Assembly: GCF_009908295.1 (NCBI RefSeq)
Contig: NZ_JAAALO010000004.1
Coordinates: 941,854 to 1,005,853 of the forward strand
DNA: 64,000 nt
Direction: 5' to 3'
Origin: Micromonospora rubida
GTDB taxonomy: Bacteria > Actinomycetota > Actinomycetes > Mycobacteriales > Micromonosporaceae
The notes beneath the pieces were generated by a model. It was not told where the DNA came from. It was given only the letters and a program-made list of their open reading frames with translations, and did no database searches. Below are positions 36,280-44,344 of the stretch, piece after piece; the first letter of the stretch is position 1; each line of letters starts with the position of its first letter. The position numbers and the translations under genes were made by a program.

Positions 36280-36315
36280 CGACGTCCGGGCCCCAGATCT
36301 GGGGCCCGGACGTCG
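36280..36315. terminator. Perfect 36-bp palindrome between DCC and trxA genes
   Basis: 18 bp on each side of an AGATCT centre pair perfectly. It lies between the two convergent stops (36167 and 36327) and probably ends both transcripts. Confidence 0.8.
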
Positions 36316-36326
36316 CGGTTGTCGGC

Positions 36327-36689
36327 TCAGTGGTTGTGCTCGGCCAGCTTCTTGCGGACGTCGTCCATGTCGAGGCCCTGAACCTGCTCGATGAGGTTCT
36401 CCAGGGCGGACTCGGGCAGGGCGCCCGCCTGGGAGAAGACGATCACGCCGTCCCGGATCGCCATGATCGTCGGGATGGAGCGGATGTCGAACTTGGCGCC
36501 CAGTTCCTGCTGTGCCTCGGTGTCGACCTTGCCGAAGACGACGTCCGGGTGCTTCTCCGCGGAGCGCTCGTAGACCGGGGCGAACCGCTTGCACGGGCCG
36601 CACCACTCGGCCCAGAAGTCGACGAGGACGATGCCATCGCTGCCCGCCACCTCGTCGAAGTTCCCCGTGGTCAGCTCAACGGTTGCCAT
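36327..36689 (-). CDS. trxA: Thioredoxin
   Basis: 120 residues from the ATG at 36689 (GGAGAG 6 nt upstream; a GTG two codons earlier is possible). Active site WCGPC with Cys30 and Cys33, followed by the conserved cis-Pro in SIPTIM. It reduces disulfides in the cytoplasm using thioredoxin reductase, which is not encoded nearby. A C-terminal extension (VRKKLAEHNH) beyond the usual 105 residues is minor. Confidence 0.95.
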   Translation of the reverse strand: MATVELTTGNFDEVAGSDGIVLVDFWAEWCGPCKRFAPVYERSAEKHPDVVFGKVDTEAQQELGAKFDIRSIPTIMAIRDGVIVFSQAGALPESALENLIEQVQGLDMDDVRKKLAEHNH

Positions 36690-37236
36690 TTGCACTCTCC
36701 GATCACCGCGGAATCAACTACGCCTCCTGGAACCAGGACGGGTGCCCACGAATTCCCGGCAGGTCGGCGCCGAAACCCCGCCGGACGGCTGGCGGGAGCG
36801 CAGGGGCATCGACCTGCATCTGTCGTCCCTGGCTTACGGCGTGCACATGCATGACGCATTTGCGTGACGAGCCGTGATGGGAGCGCTTCCATGGTTGTGC
36901 GGCCGGGCGGCGTAGCTCTGTCGGTGATCTGATGCCTGACAAGCACCGATCCGACCTGCGGAGATCGCTCCGGAATTGGTCACTGGTCACGCAGAGTATT
37001 GTTACGAAAAGATAAATGTGACGTCGGTCTCTGTTCGTTTGGCACTGCGGTGCGGCAGAATCTGTCGCATCAGAGCGTGGGCGGCGGGTGCCGGGGAGGG
37101 CCCCGCCGCTCATTGCGTCTCCCCCAAGTGCCGCCGCCGGTGTGACAATTTCCCGGCCGGCCCGCCTGGGCCCCCGCCTTAACACTCGATAAGGCATGCT
37201 GGCCCGAACTTCGTCGCCGCCATGAAGGGGACATCG
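36690..37236. other. Long divergent intergenic region with CebR-like operator
   Basis: 547 bp without a supported gene between trxA and the MaoC-like gene. It contains the CebR-like operator at 36877-36892 and a stretch of much lower GC from about 36970 to 37030 (GTATTGTTACGAAAAGATAA), likely promoter DNA. Short open frames here lack coding codon bias. Confidence 0.5.
36877..36892. promoter_or_regulatory. LacI/CebR-type operator, apparently orphan
   Basis: ATGGGAGCGCTTCCAT differs at one position from a perfect palindrome and from the CebR box TGGGAGCGCTCCCA known from cellulose/cellobiose genes of actinobacteria. The nearest genes (trxA, MaoC) are not sugar genes. Confidence 0.6.
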
Positions 37237-37752
37237 ATGCAGTTCGGCCGCTACTACGAGGAGTTCGAGGTCGGCGCGGTCTACCGGCACTGGCCGGGCA
37301 AGACCGTCACCGAGTACGACGACCACCTCTTCTGCCTGCTCACCATGAACCACCACCCCCTGCACCTGGACGCCCACTACGCCGAGTCGGCGAGCCAGTT
37401 CCAGCGCAACGTGGTGGTCGGCAACTACATCTACTCGCTGCTGCTCGGCATGTCCGTCCCCGACGTCAGCGGCAAGGCCATCGCGAACCTCGAGGTCGAG
37501 TCGCTGCGGCACGTGGCCCCGACCTTCCACGGCGACACCATCTACGGCGAGACCACCGTGCTGGACAAGCGTGAGTCCGGCTCGAAGCCGGACCGGGGGG
37601 TCGTCTCGGTGGAGACCCGCGGCTACAAGCAGGACGGCACCATGGTCTGCGTCTTCCGCCGCCGGGTGATGGTCCCCAAGCGGGAGTACGCGGCCGCCGC
37701 CGTCGGAGAGGGCGTCGACCCGGATCGGCCCAGCTTCCCCGAGCCGCGCTGA
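37237..37752 (+). CDS. MaoC-like hydratase (mesaconyl-CoA hydratase candidate)
   Basis: 171 residues from the ATG at 37237, with AAGGGGA upstream. Hot-dog fold: GKTVTEYDDHLFCLLTMNHH carries the hydratase Asp/His motif, followed by HLDAHYAESASQF and VVVGNYIYSLLLGMSV. It is much like the small MaoC protein of the Streptomyces ccr cluster as I remember it. Hydration of mesaconyl-CoA or another enoyl-CoA is inferred. A terminator follows. Confidence 0.85.
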   Translation: MQFGRYYEEFEVGAVYRHWPGKTVTEYDDHLFCLLTMNHHPLHLDAHYAESASQFQRNVVVGNYIYSLLLGMSVPDVSGKAIANLEVESLRHVAPTFHGDTIYGETTVLDKRESGSKPDRGVVSVETRGYKQDGTMVCVFRRRVMVPKREYAAAAVGEGVDPDRPSFPEPR

Positions 37753-37770
37753 CCCTCCCGTCCGGCACCG

Positions 37771-37809
37771 GGCCCCTCCCCGCCGTCTTCCGCCGGGTTG
37801 GGGCCTTTT
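37771..37809. terminator. Terminator after the MaoC-like gene
   Basis: GGCCCC (37771-37776) pairs with GGGGCC (37800-37805), with partial pairing inside, and TTTT follows at 37806-37809. Located 18 bp after the MaoC stop. Confidence 0.65.
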
Positions 37810-37846
37810 CCCTGGTCGGAGGCTTATGCTGGCGCCGGAGGTCCCC

Positions 37847-38362
37847 ATGAGCCACTCCGTCGCCGGAGAGCCGCCCTCTGCCGGCCGCCGCGCCGCGCCG
37901 CTGACCACCGCCGTCTACTCCGCCGCCGAGTGGGACCTGCTGACCGGGCTGCCCGGCCGGGTGCTCGTGGCCGCCGCCACGCCCGCCCCCGGGCGCCCGT
38001 CGCGGGGCGTCGCCGCTGGGCTCGCCGGCATGGACGCCGTGGCGGCGGGCCGTGCCTTCGACAGCGACCTGGTCCGTGCAGTGGTGGCCGCCATCTACGC
38101 CCGACACGACGGGGCGCCCGCCCCGGCCGGCCGGCTCACCGACGTCGTCGACCTGCTGGCCGCCTGCCGGGCCGCGGTGCGGGTGCTGCGCCGCCGGGCC
38201 GACCCCGCCGACTCGGCCGCGTACCGGCAGTGGGTGCAGTCGGTGGCGGCCCGGGTCTGCCGGGTCACCGCGGGCGGCGCCCCGGCCCCGGTGGACGCGC
38301 CCGCCGCGTCGGCCGACCGGCGCTTCCTGGACCGGCTCGGCGGGGCACTCGACCTGGTCTGA
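37847..38362 (+). CDS. Hypothetical protein
   Basis: 171 residues from the ATG at 37847, which has GGAGG 5 nt upstream; another ATG 21 nt earlier is less well placed. Predominantly helical and Ala/Arg-rich, e.g. DLVRAVVAAIYARHDG and RAAVRVLRRRADPADSAAYRQ. I do not recognise a domain. No membrane segment. It may be cotranscribed with the RNA methylase 85 bp downstream. Confidence 0.65.
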   Translation: MSHSVAGEPPSAGRRAAPLTTAVYSAAEWDLLTGLPGRVLVAAATPAPGRPSRGVAAGLAGMDAVAAGRAFDSDLVRAVVAAIYARHDGAPAPAGRLTDVVDLLAACRAAVRVLRRRADPADSAAYRQWVQSVAARVCRVTAGGAPAPVDAPAASADRRFLDRLGGALDLV

Positions 38363-38447
38363 TCAGGCCGCCCGCCAGCCGCCTGCGACCGGTTCCGGGG
38401 CACCCTACGGCCGGCGGGCGGCGGGCGGACCGTACCCTCTTCAGACC

Positions 38448-39071
38448 GTGACCGGTGACCAGCTCGAAGTCGGCGTGGGGCCGTGGCCCGGCGACCGGCC
38501 GGACGACCCGCGGTACGACCCGGAGCTGCTCGCCGGGGGCGACCGGCGCAACGTGGTGGACCGGTACCGGTACTGGCGGCGGGAGGCCGTGGTCGACGAC
38601 CTCGACCGGCGTCGGCACGACTTCCACGTGGCCGTCGAGAACTGGCAGCACGACTTCAACATCGGCACGGTGGTCCGCAACGCGAACGCCTTCCTCGCCG
38701 CCGAGGTGCACATCGTCGGGCGCCGGCGGTGGAACCGGCGGGGCGCCATGGTGACCGACCGGTACCAGCACGTCCGTCACCACGAGACGATCGACGAGTT
38801 CGTCACCTGGGCGGCGGGGCGGGACCTGCCGGTGGTCGGCATCGACAACCTGCCCGGATCCCGGCCGCTGGAGACGACCACCCTGCCGCGCGGCTGCGTG
38901 CTGCTCTTCGGCCAGGAGGGCCCGGGGTTGTCCGAGACCGCCCGGGCGGCCTGTGGCCAGCTCTTCTCGATCGCCCAGTACGGCTCGACCCGATCGATCA
39001 ACGCCGGGGTGGCCAGCGGCATCGCGATGCACGCGTGGATCCGGGCCCACGCCGGCCCGCCGCCCGACTGA
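38448..39071 (+). CDS. SpoU/TrmH-family RNA 2'-O-methyltransferase
   Basis: 207 residues from the GTG at 38448; the open frame above is not coding. The three SPOUT motifs are present: NIGTVVRNANAF, LLFGQEGPGL and GSTRSINAGVASGIAMHAW, which form the SAM-binding knot. It methylates ribose in tRNA or rRNA; the exact nucleotide is unknown. No gene-specific partner nearby. Confidence 0.9.
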   Translation: MTGDQLEVGVGPWPGDRPDDPRYDPELLAGGDRRNVVDRYRYWRREAVVDDLDRRRHDFHVAVENWQHDFNIGTVVRNANAFLAAEVHIVGRRRWNRRGAMVTDRYQHVRHHETIDEFVTWAAGRDLPVVGIDNLPGSRPLETTTLPRGCVLLFGQEGPGLSETARAACGQLFSIAQYGSTRSINAGVASGIAMHAWIRAHAGPPPD

Positions 39072-39230
39072 GCCGCGGTCCACACCGCTGCGCCGCCCGG
39101 GTCCGGGGCGGGCGTCGGCCCGATGACCCTGTGCCCGTGATCGGGCACGGTCGGTGGAATCCCATCCCGACGCGCCGGGGAAACGGCCGCTCGACTTGAC
39201 TGCCCCGCCATCCGGGGTGACGGTGGAAAC

Positions 39231-39926
39231 GTGAGTGTCGCGGTGAGTTGTCCGAGGTGTGGTGGATCCGTGCGGGAGCCGGACCTGATGCACACCGAGT
39301 GGCGGTGCCTGCGCTGCGGGCCGGTGCCGCCGTTGCACGTGCCCGAGCACATCGGCGCGGAGATCATGGCCAGCGTGGTGGACCGGGTCGCCGGCGCGGT
39401 GACCGGGGCGGAGCCGGCCACGCCGGTCTGGTGCCCCTGGCCACTGCCGCCCGGCTGGACCCTCACCGGCGTGGCGTACGCCGGCGACGAGCGAACCGGG
39501 GTGCGGGCCACCGCGATCGCCTGCGCCGGGCCCGAGCCGCTCGGCGGCGGCCCCGCCGATCTGGTCTTCGTGGCCGAGGAGCCGGGCGTGGGCCTGGGCA
39601 CCCGGCTCGCCGGGATGGCGGGCCCCGATCCGGGCCCGCAACTCGCCGAGGCGTTGAACGAACCCGGCCCCGGGCATCCGGAGCACATCGGACAGGCCAG
39701 GATCCGGGTGGCCGGCCACCCGACTCCACTGTGGCTCGTGAATTCTCCGACAGATCGAAGCGCGTACGCCGGCGAGGCTCGGGGAATGTGGCTTCATGCG
39801 ATAGCCTGGCCGGCGAGTGCGGGGCATCTGCTCGCCGAGGACGTGGAGTTGCGCGACCTCACGGAGTGGACGCCGTCCGAGCTCGTGTACGGCGCACCGT
39901 CCCCTTACCTGCACGGGAAGGCCTGA
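39231..39926 (+). CDS. DUF6758 zinc-ribbon protein
   Basis: 231 residues, GTG start. The N-terminus carries a zinc ribbon made by CPRC (Cys7, Cys10) and CLRC (Cys26, Cys29). The remainder is a conserved actinobacterial domain (VWCPWPLPPGWTLTGVAYAGD; LWLVNSPTDRSAYAGEARGM). In many actinobacteria the gene lies with PHP, MarC and PD-(D/E)XK genes, as it does here within 6 kb. Function unknown. Confidence 0.82.
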   Translation: MSVAVSCPRCGGSVREPDLMHTEWRCLRCGPVPPLHVPEHIGAEIMASVVDRVAGAVTGAEPATPVWCPWPLPPGWTLTGVAYAGDERTGVRATAIACAGPEPLGGGPADLVFVAEEPGVGLGTRLAGMAGPDPGPQLAEALNEPGPGHPEHIGQARIRVAGHPTPLWLVNSPTDRSAYAGEARGMWLHAIAWPASAGHLLAEDVELRDLTEWTPSELVYGAPSPYLHGKA

Positions 39927-39962
39927 CAAGTCTCCCGTTCTGTCGGGGAACGGACGCAAAGA

Positions 39963-39991
39963 TTCACTGTACGACACCTTACTGATACTCT
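39963..39991 (+). promoter_or_regulatory. Possible promoter of the small membrane protein/PH-domain operon
   Basis: TTCACT and TACTCT are separated by exactly 17 bp in a local AT-rich dip, about 50 bp before the start at 40044. The match to a sigma-70-type promoter is moderate. Confidence 0.4.
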
Positions 39992-40043
39992 GGGTGCCGC
40001 TGCGGTAAATGGACCCGGCGCCAGCGCGAGAGGATGGCCCGCC

Positions 40044-40202
40044 ATGGTCAAGAAGGTCCTCACCTGGGCCGGTATCGCATTTTTGATCTTCTTTGTCGCC
40101 TACCGGCCGAACTCGGCGGCAGACGTCTTCAAGTCGATCGGTGGCGGCATCATGGACATCGCCCAAGGCTTCGGCGACTTCTTCACCAGCCTCATCGCCT
40201 AG
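40044..40202 (+). CDS. Small single-helix membrane protein (52 aa)
   Basis: 52 residues starting MVKKVLTWAGIAFLIFFVAY, one membrane helix at about 5-20, then a short amphipathic tail (ADVFKSIGGGIMDIAQGFGD). GAGAGG lies 9 nt before the ATG. It stops 6 nt before the PH-domain gene, so both are surely cotranscribed. Similar tiny proteins next to PH-domain genes occur in other actinobacteria to my memory. Function unknown. Confidence 0.8.
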   Translation: MVKKVLTWAGIAFLIFFVAYRPNSAADVFKSIGGGIMDIAQGFGDFFTSLIA

Positions 40203-40208
40203 CCGCCG

Positions 40209-41081
40209 ATGGGAAGCCCCTCCGGCCCCCCCTTCGATCCCGACGACCCCGACCGTGGGCGCCGGGACCGAGACACGGAGCCGATTCCCCGGGTCCGGCC
40301 TGACGACGTGCCGGGCTCCCGCTCTGGTCCCTCGGACGGCCCCCCGTTCTCCGACGACGTCGGCTACGGCGAAGGCCCGTACGCGGGCGAGGGACGCTCC
40401 GGGCGTGCCTGGGTCCGCGACCCCGAGGCCGGCTACCAGGCGCCGCAGATCTCCGAGGACGAGCTGGCCGGCCTGCGGGTCGACGCCTCCGGCATGCCGC
40501 TGGGCCCCCGGCGGGTCCTCCCGCTGGAGGACGAGCCCAGCTCGCTCGTCGCCCGCTACCTCTTCCCCACCGAGCGATACCGGGGCGAGTGGAAGCGGCA
40601 CTGGATCCACCTCACCACGCCGATCCTCGTGGGCATCGCCGCGACCTTCGTCCTCGGCTACCTCTCCGGCTTCCTCGCCGGGCAGGACGTGGGCGCGCTG
40701 ACCACCATCGCGGTACTGCTCTGGTTCGCCGTGATGGGCTGGGTCGCGTGGAAGGTCGCCGACTGGTGGTACGACCGCTTCATCCTGACCAACAAGCGGG
40801 TGATGGTCGTCAACGGCATCGTCACCCGCAAGGTCGCGATGATGCCCCTGGCCCGGGTCACCGACATGAAGTACGAGCAGAGCCCGACCGGCCGCGCGCT
40901 CAACTACGGCACCTTCGTGTTGGAGTCCGCCGGCCAGGACCAGGCGCTCCGCGAGATCAAGAACCTGCCCAACCCCAACGAGCTCTACCTGCGCGTCGTC
41001 GAGGAGATGTACGAGCCGCAGGCAGTCGAGGCGCGGTTGGGCAAGGAAGCGGACGAGGCCAAGGCCGACGACGGCGCCTGA
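40209..41081 (+). CDS. Bacterial PH-domain (bPH2) membrane protein
   Basis: 290 residues. A disordered, Asp/Pro/Gly-rich N-terminus (1-85), two membrane helices (~136-155 and ~160-182; TTIAVLLWFAVMGWVAWKVA), then the bPH2 core (WYDRFILTNKRVMVVNGIVTRKVAMMPLARVTDMKYEQS split as DRFILTNKRVMVV and VARVTDMKYEQS-like segments) and a charged tail. The family is common in actinobacterial membranes; its role is unknown. Coupled to the 52-aa protein. Confidence 0.85.
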   Translation: MGSPSGPPFDPDDPDRGRRDRDTEPIPRVRPDDVPGSRSGPSDGPPFSDDVGYGEGPYAGEGRSGRAWVRDPEAGYQAPQISEDELAGLRVDASGMPLGPRRVLPLEDEPSSLVARYLFPTERYRGEWKRHWIHLTTPILVGIAATFVLGYLSGFLAGQDVGALTTIAVLLWFAVMGWVAWKVADWWYDRFILTNKRVMVVNGIVTRKVAMMPLARVTDMKYEQSPTGRALNYGTFVLESAGQDQALREIKNLPNPNELYLRVVEEMYEPQAVEARLGKEADEAKADDGA

Positions 41082-41184
41082 GAATTCCGTCCGAACATCG
41101 GAGGAACAAGGCACCAATCGCCGTCGACCCACGCGCCCCGGCGTGGCAGCCTGCCAGCAGGGCACGGGGGTGCGGGAGGTGGGC

Positions 41185-42069
41185 GTGGCCGGCAGGGACC
41201 CGCTGGAGGAGGAGTTCCGTGAGTTCGTCGCGGCCCGTTCCGGTGCCCTGCTGCGCACCGCGTACCTGCTCGCCGGGGATTGGGCCACGGCCGAGGACCT
41301 GCTCCAGACGGCCCTGACCAAGACGTACCTGGCCTGCCGGCGACTCGGCGGGATCGAAGCGATCGAGCCGTACGCCCGCCGGGTCATGGTCAACACCTCG
41401 ACGAGTTGGTGGCGGCGGCGCTGGCACGGGGAACGGCCGACCGAGGTGCTGCCCGAGCGGGCCGGGACCGACGAGATCGAGCAGCAGCTCGACCGGGACG
41501 TGCTCTGGCGGCACCTCAGGGCGCTGCCCAGCCGGCAACGGGCGGTGCTGGTGCTGCGCTTCTACGAGGACATGTCGGAGGCGCAGACCGCCGCGCTGCT
41601 GGAGATCTCCCCGGGAACGGTGAAGAGCCAGACGTCCCGGGCGCTGGCCACCCTGCGCCGCAGGCTGGGCGAGCAGGCGGCCCTCGACCTGCCCGACCTG
41701 CCCGGGTCGACGCGGTCCGCCGGCCGGGAGGCGACGCGTCGCCCGTACCGGGCGACGGTGTCCGACGCCCCGGTCCCGGGCCGCGCCGGCCCGCGCCCCG
41801 GCGCGTCCCGGACGCCGCCGCGCCGGCCCGCACCGGCCGGGGAGCCGTCGCGCGTGCCGGCACCCGCCTCGCCCCGCATGCCGGCCGAGGCCCAGCGTGC
41901 CGCCGGCGCCCCACGCCGCAGCGGCCACCCGAGGGACTCGGCGCCGGCGGTCGCCGCCACCCCGCCGGCAGCCCTCGCCCCGGTGGTCGCCGACGCCGTC
42001 GCGGCCGACGGTCGCCCGGCCGACGCCGTCGGGGCGTCGACCCGGGCCGTCGGCGCGGAGAGGCGGTGA
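41185..42069 (+). CDS. SigE-family ECF RNA polymerase sigma factor
   Basis: About 294 residues from the GTG at 41185 (GGAGG upstream; GTGs at 41170 and 41143 are possible). Region 2 (EFREFVAARSGALLRTAYLLAGD, WATAEDLLQTAL) and region 4 (LRALPSRQRAVLVLRFYEDMSEAQTAALL, GTVKSQTSRALATLRRR) are complete in the first ~165 residues. A further ~125-residue Pro/Ala/Arg-rich tail is unusual for this family. It overlaps the next gene by 4 nt (GTGA), whose product may be its membrane regulator. Confidence 0.88.
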   Translation: MAGRDPLEEEFREFVAARSGALLRTAYLLAGDWATAEDLLQTALTKTYLACRRLGGIEAIEPYARRVMVNTSTSWWRRRWHGERPTEVLPERAGTDEIEQQLDRDVLWRHLRALPSRQRAVLVLRFYEDMSEAQTAALLEISPGTVKSQTSRALATLRRRLGEQAALDLPDLPGSTRSAGREATRRPYRATVSDAPVPGRAGPRPGASRTPPRRPAPAGEPSRVPAPASPRMPAEAQRAAGAPRRSGHPRDSAPAVAATPPAALAPVVADAVAADGRPADAVGASTRAVGAERR

Positions 42070-43361
42070 GCGGCGTGCCGATCCCCGCTGACAACCGGAC
42101 GGGGGACCCCGGGCGTCCAATGGATGTGCCGAGAGACGAGCTGGAGCGGGCGGTCCGGGAGACGCTGTCCCGGCAGGCCGCCCTGCTCCGCCCCCTCGCC
42201 GTGGACCCGGCCGGCCTGGTCATCCGGCGTGCCAACCGCACCCGTCGCCGCCGGACCCTGGCCGGCATCGCCCTCGCCGGGGCGGCCACCGTGCTGGTCA
42301 GTGCCGGCGTGGCGCAGTTCGGTGCGCAGGCGGGCCACCCGACAACCCCGACCGTGGTGCTCGGTGACCCGCGTGGGGCCACCGCCGGCCCGGCCCCGAA
42401 CCTGGCGGCGAGCCCGTCGGCCGGGCCCGCCCGATCGCTCCCCGGTCCGGGCGGCTCCGCCGTGGACCTGATCGTCGGCACGACCCTGCGCACCACCGGG
42501 AACGCGAGCATCCCTCTCGGGCTGGGCGCGGTCGACCGGGCCCAACGCATCCCCGACCAGGGCGGCTGGCTGGTGGTGAGCGGTCCGACCGCGGCGGGCC
42601 GGAGCCTCGTCTCCGTGCGGCCGGGTGGCAGCAGCCAGGTGCTCCTCGCGGGCGCGGAGACCATCGCCGTCGCCACCACCGGTCGGCAGGTGGCCTGGCG
42701 GGACGGGGACCGGATCACCCTCGCCGGAATCGTCGGCGACCGCCTGGTCGCGGTCACCAGCACGGCGGCCCCCGGGCCGGCCGTCCCGGTCGGCTTCGTC
42801 GGCGACGCCGTCCTCGTGCGCCTCGACCCCACCCGGCCCGGGTACGCGGTGTGGCGGCCGGCTGTGGGTGGGCTCTCCGCCGGGGCCGGGGGCGACGTCC
42901 TCGCCGTCCACGGGACGCTGCCGGACGGCCGGGCGGTCGGCGTGGTCACCACCGGTACGCCCGGCCGGCCCTGCCTGGCGCTGCTCGACCCCGCCCGGAA
43001 CCTCGCCGTGATCCGTACCGCCTGCGGGCCGATCCTCGACGCCGACGGGTTCGGCGCGGTCTCCGCCGACGGCCGCTGGCTGCTGGTCAACGGCCGCACC
43101 GGCACGTCGAAGGCCGCCGGGGCGCTCCTGATCGACCTGGCCACCCTCGACGGGACGCCGGTGGCCCGCCGCGCCGGTCCCGCGCTGGCCGGTGTGGTGG
43201 CCTGGACCCCGGCCCGGACCGCCGGGTACGTCGACGGACGCGGCTGGCTCGTGCAGGTGCGCACCGACCGGGTGCTCGCCGGGGAGCCGGCCGACGCCGC
43301 CCCGGTGTCCGGCGTCGATCCGGGCGGCCGGCCGGTGGTCGTCACCGACGTGGCCCCCTGA
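42066..43361 (+). CDS. Membrane-anchored protein coupled to the ECF sigma factor
   Basis: 431 residues from the GTG at 42066, which shares GTGA with the sigma stop. The cytoplasmic N-terminus (1-60; ERAVRETLSRQAALLRPLA) contains no HxxxCxxC zinc motif. One membrane helix at about 64-84 precedes a long outer domain of beta-rich, ~40-60 residue repeats reminiscent of a propeller. It may regulate or be served by the sigma factor; this is inferred from the overlap alone. Confidence 0.75.
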   Translation: MSGVPIPADNRTGDPGRPMDVPRDELERAVRETLSRQAALLRPLAVDPAGLVIRRANRTRRRRTLAGIALAGAATVLVSAGVAQFGAQAGHPTTPTVVLGDPRGATAGPAPNLAASPSAGPARSLPGPGGSAVDLIVGTTLRTTGNASIPLGLGAVDRAQRIPDQGGWLVVSGPTAAGRSLVSVRPGGSSQVLLAGAETIAVATTGRQVAWRDGDRITLAGIVGDRLVAVTSTAAPGPAVPVGFVGDAVLVRLDPTRPGYAVWRPAVGGLSAGAGGDVLAVHGTLPDGRAVGVVTTGTPGRPCLALLDPARNLAVIRTACGPILDADGFGAVSADGRWLLVNGRTGTSKAAGALLIDLATLDGTPVARRAGPALAGVVAWTPARTAGYVDGRGWLVQVRTDRVLAGEPADAAPVSGVDPGGRPVVVTDVAP

Positions 43362-43434
43362 CCTCCCGTCCTGACCTCCCGTCCTGGCCTCTCGCCCTGG
43401 CTGGGGCCGTGCCGGCGGCGGGTAGCGTCGGGCG

Positions 43435-44307
43435 ATGACCCCGCACCCCGGGCCGGCAGCCCGCATCGACCTGCACACCCACTCGACGGCCAGCGACGGC
43501 ACCCTCACCCCGGCCGAGCTGGTCCGGGCCGCGGCCGACGCCGGACTGGACGTGCTGGCGATCACCGACCACGACACCACCGCCGGCTGGGCGCCCGCCG
43601 TGGCGGCGCGGCCCCCCGGGCTGACCCTGATCCGGGGCGCGGAGATCTCCTGCCGCTGGTACGGGGCCGAGCCGGCGGTGGCGCTGCACCTGCTCGCGTA
43701 CCTCTTCGACCCGGACCACCCGGAGCTGGTCGCGGAGCTGGCCCGGATGCGGGCCGGCCGTGAGGTGCGCGGGGAGCGGATCGTCGAGCTGCTGCGCGCC
43801 GACGGCGTCGAGGTGAGCTGGCCGGAGATCCTGGCCGGGGCGGCCGGCGGGACGGTGGGCCGGCCGCACATCGCCCAGGCGCTGATCCGGGCCGGGCTGG
43901 TGACCACCACCATCGAGGCGTTCGGGTCGGCCTGGCTGGGGGAGCGCTACCGGCTGCCCAAGGAGGATCTCGACGTGTTCCAGGCGGTCCGGCTGGTCCG
44001 GGCGGCCGGCGGCGTGCCGGTCCTCGCCCACCCGAGGGCCAGCCGGCGGGGGCCGATCGTGCCGGACGGGCTGATCGTCGAGCTGGCGGGGGCCGGCCTC
44101 GCCGGGCTGGAGGCCGACCACGAGGACCACTCGCCCGCCGAGCGGGCGCACGTGCGGGCGCTCGCCGCCGAGCTGGGCCTGTTCGTCACCGGCTCGTCCG
44201 ACTTCCACGGCACCCACAAGACCGTCCGGCTCGGCGCGTTCACCACGGCCGCCGAGGTGTACGAGCGGATCCTGGCCGAGGCTGGCGGGGTGACGCCTGT
44301 CGCTTGA
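43435..44307 (+). CDS. PHP-domain phosphoesterase (RNase AM/TrpH-like)
   Basis: 290 residues, ATG start. The metal-binding motifs are clear: IDLHTHSTASDGTLTP, AITDHDTTAG, HLLAYLFDP and the late GSSDFHG. This subfamily removes the 3'-phosphate of pAp-type nucleotides or degrades 5' ends of RNA. It follows the sigma/membrane gene pair by 73 bp and precedes MarC, an order seen in other actinobacteria. Confidence 0.92.
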   Translation: MTPHPGPAARIDLHTHSTASDGTLTPAELVRAAADAGLDVLAITDHDTTAGWAPAVAARPPGLTLIRGAEISCRWYGAEPAVALHLLAYLFDPDHPELVAELARMRAGREVRGERIVELLRADGVEVSWPEILAGAAGGTVGRPHIAQALIRAGLVTTTIEAFGSAWLGERYRLPKEDLDVFQAVRLVRAAGGVPVLAHPRASRRGPIVPDGLIVELAGAGLAGLEADHEDHSPAERAHVRALAAELGLFVTGSSDFHGTHKTVRLGAFTTAAEVYERILAEAGGVTPVA

Positions 44308-44344
44308 CCTGATCCGTATCCACCCGCGCGGCTACCGTGTCCGG

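Noticed and set aside
36976..37182. 68-codon open frame in the trxA-MaoC gap
   Set aside because: No ribosome site, no coding codon bias and no recognisable domain.
38265..41396. 1043-codon minus-strand open frame
   Set aside because: Spans several well-supported plus-strand genes and shows no domain.
43357..43400. Tandem 13-bp repeats after the sigma-linked membrane gene
   Set aside because: Short imperfect copies of CTGACCTCCCGTC; too short and common in composition to be informative.
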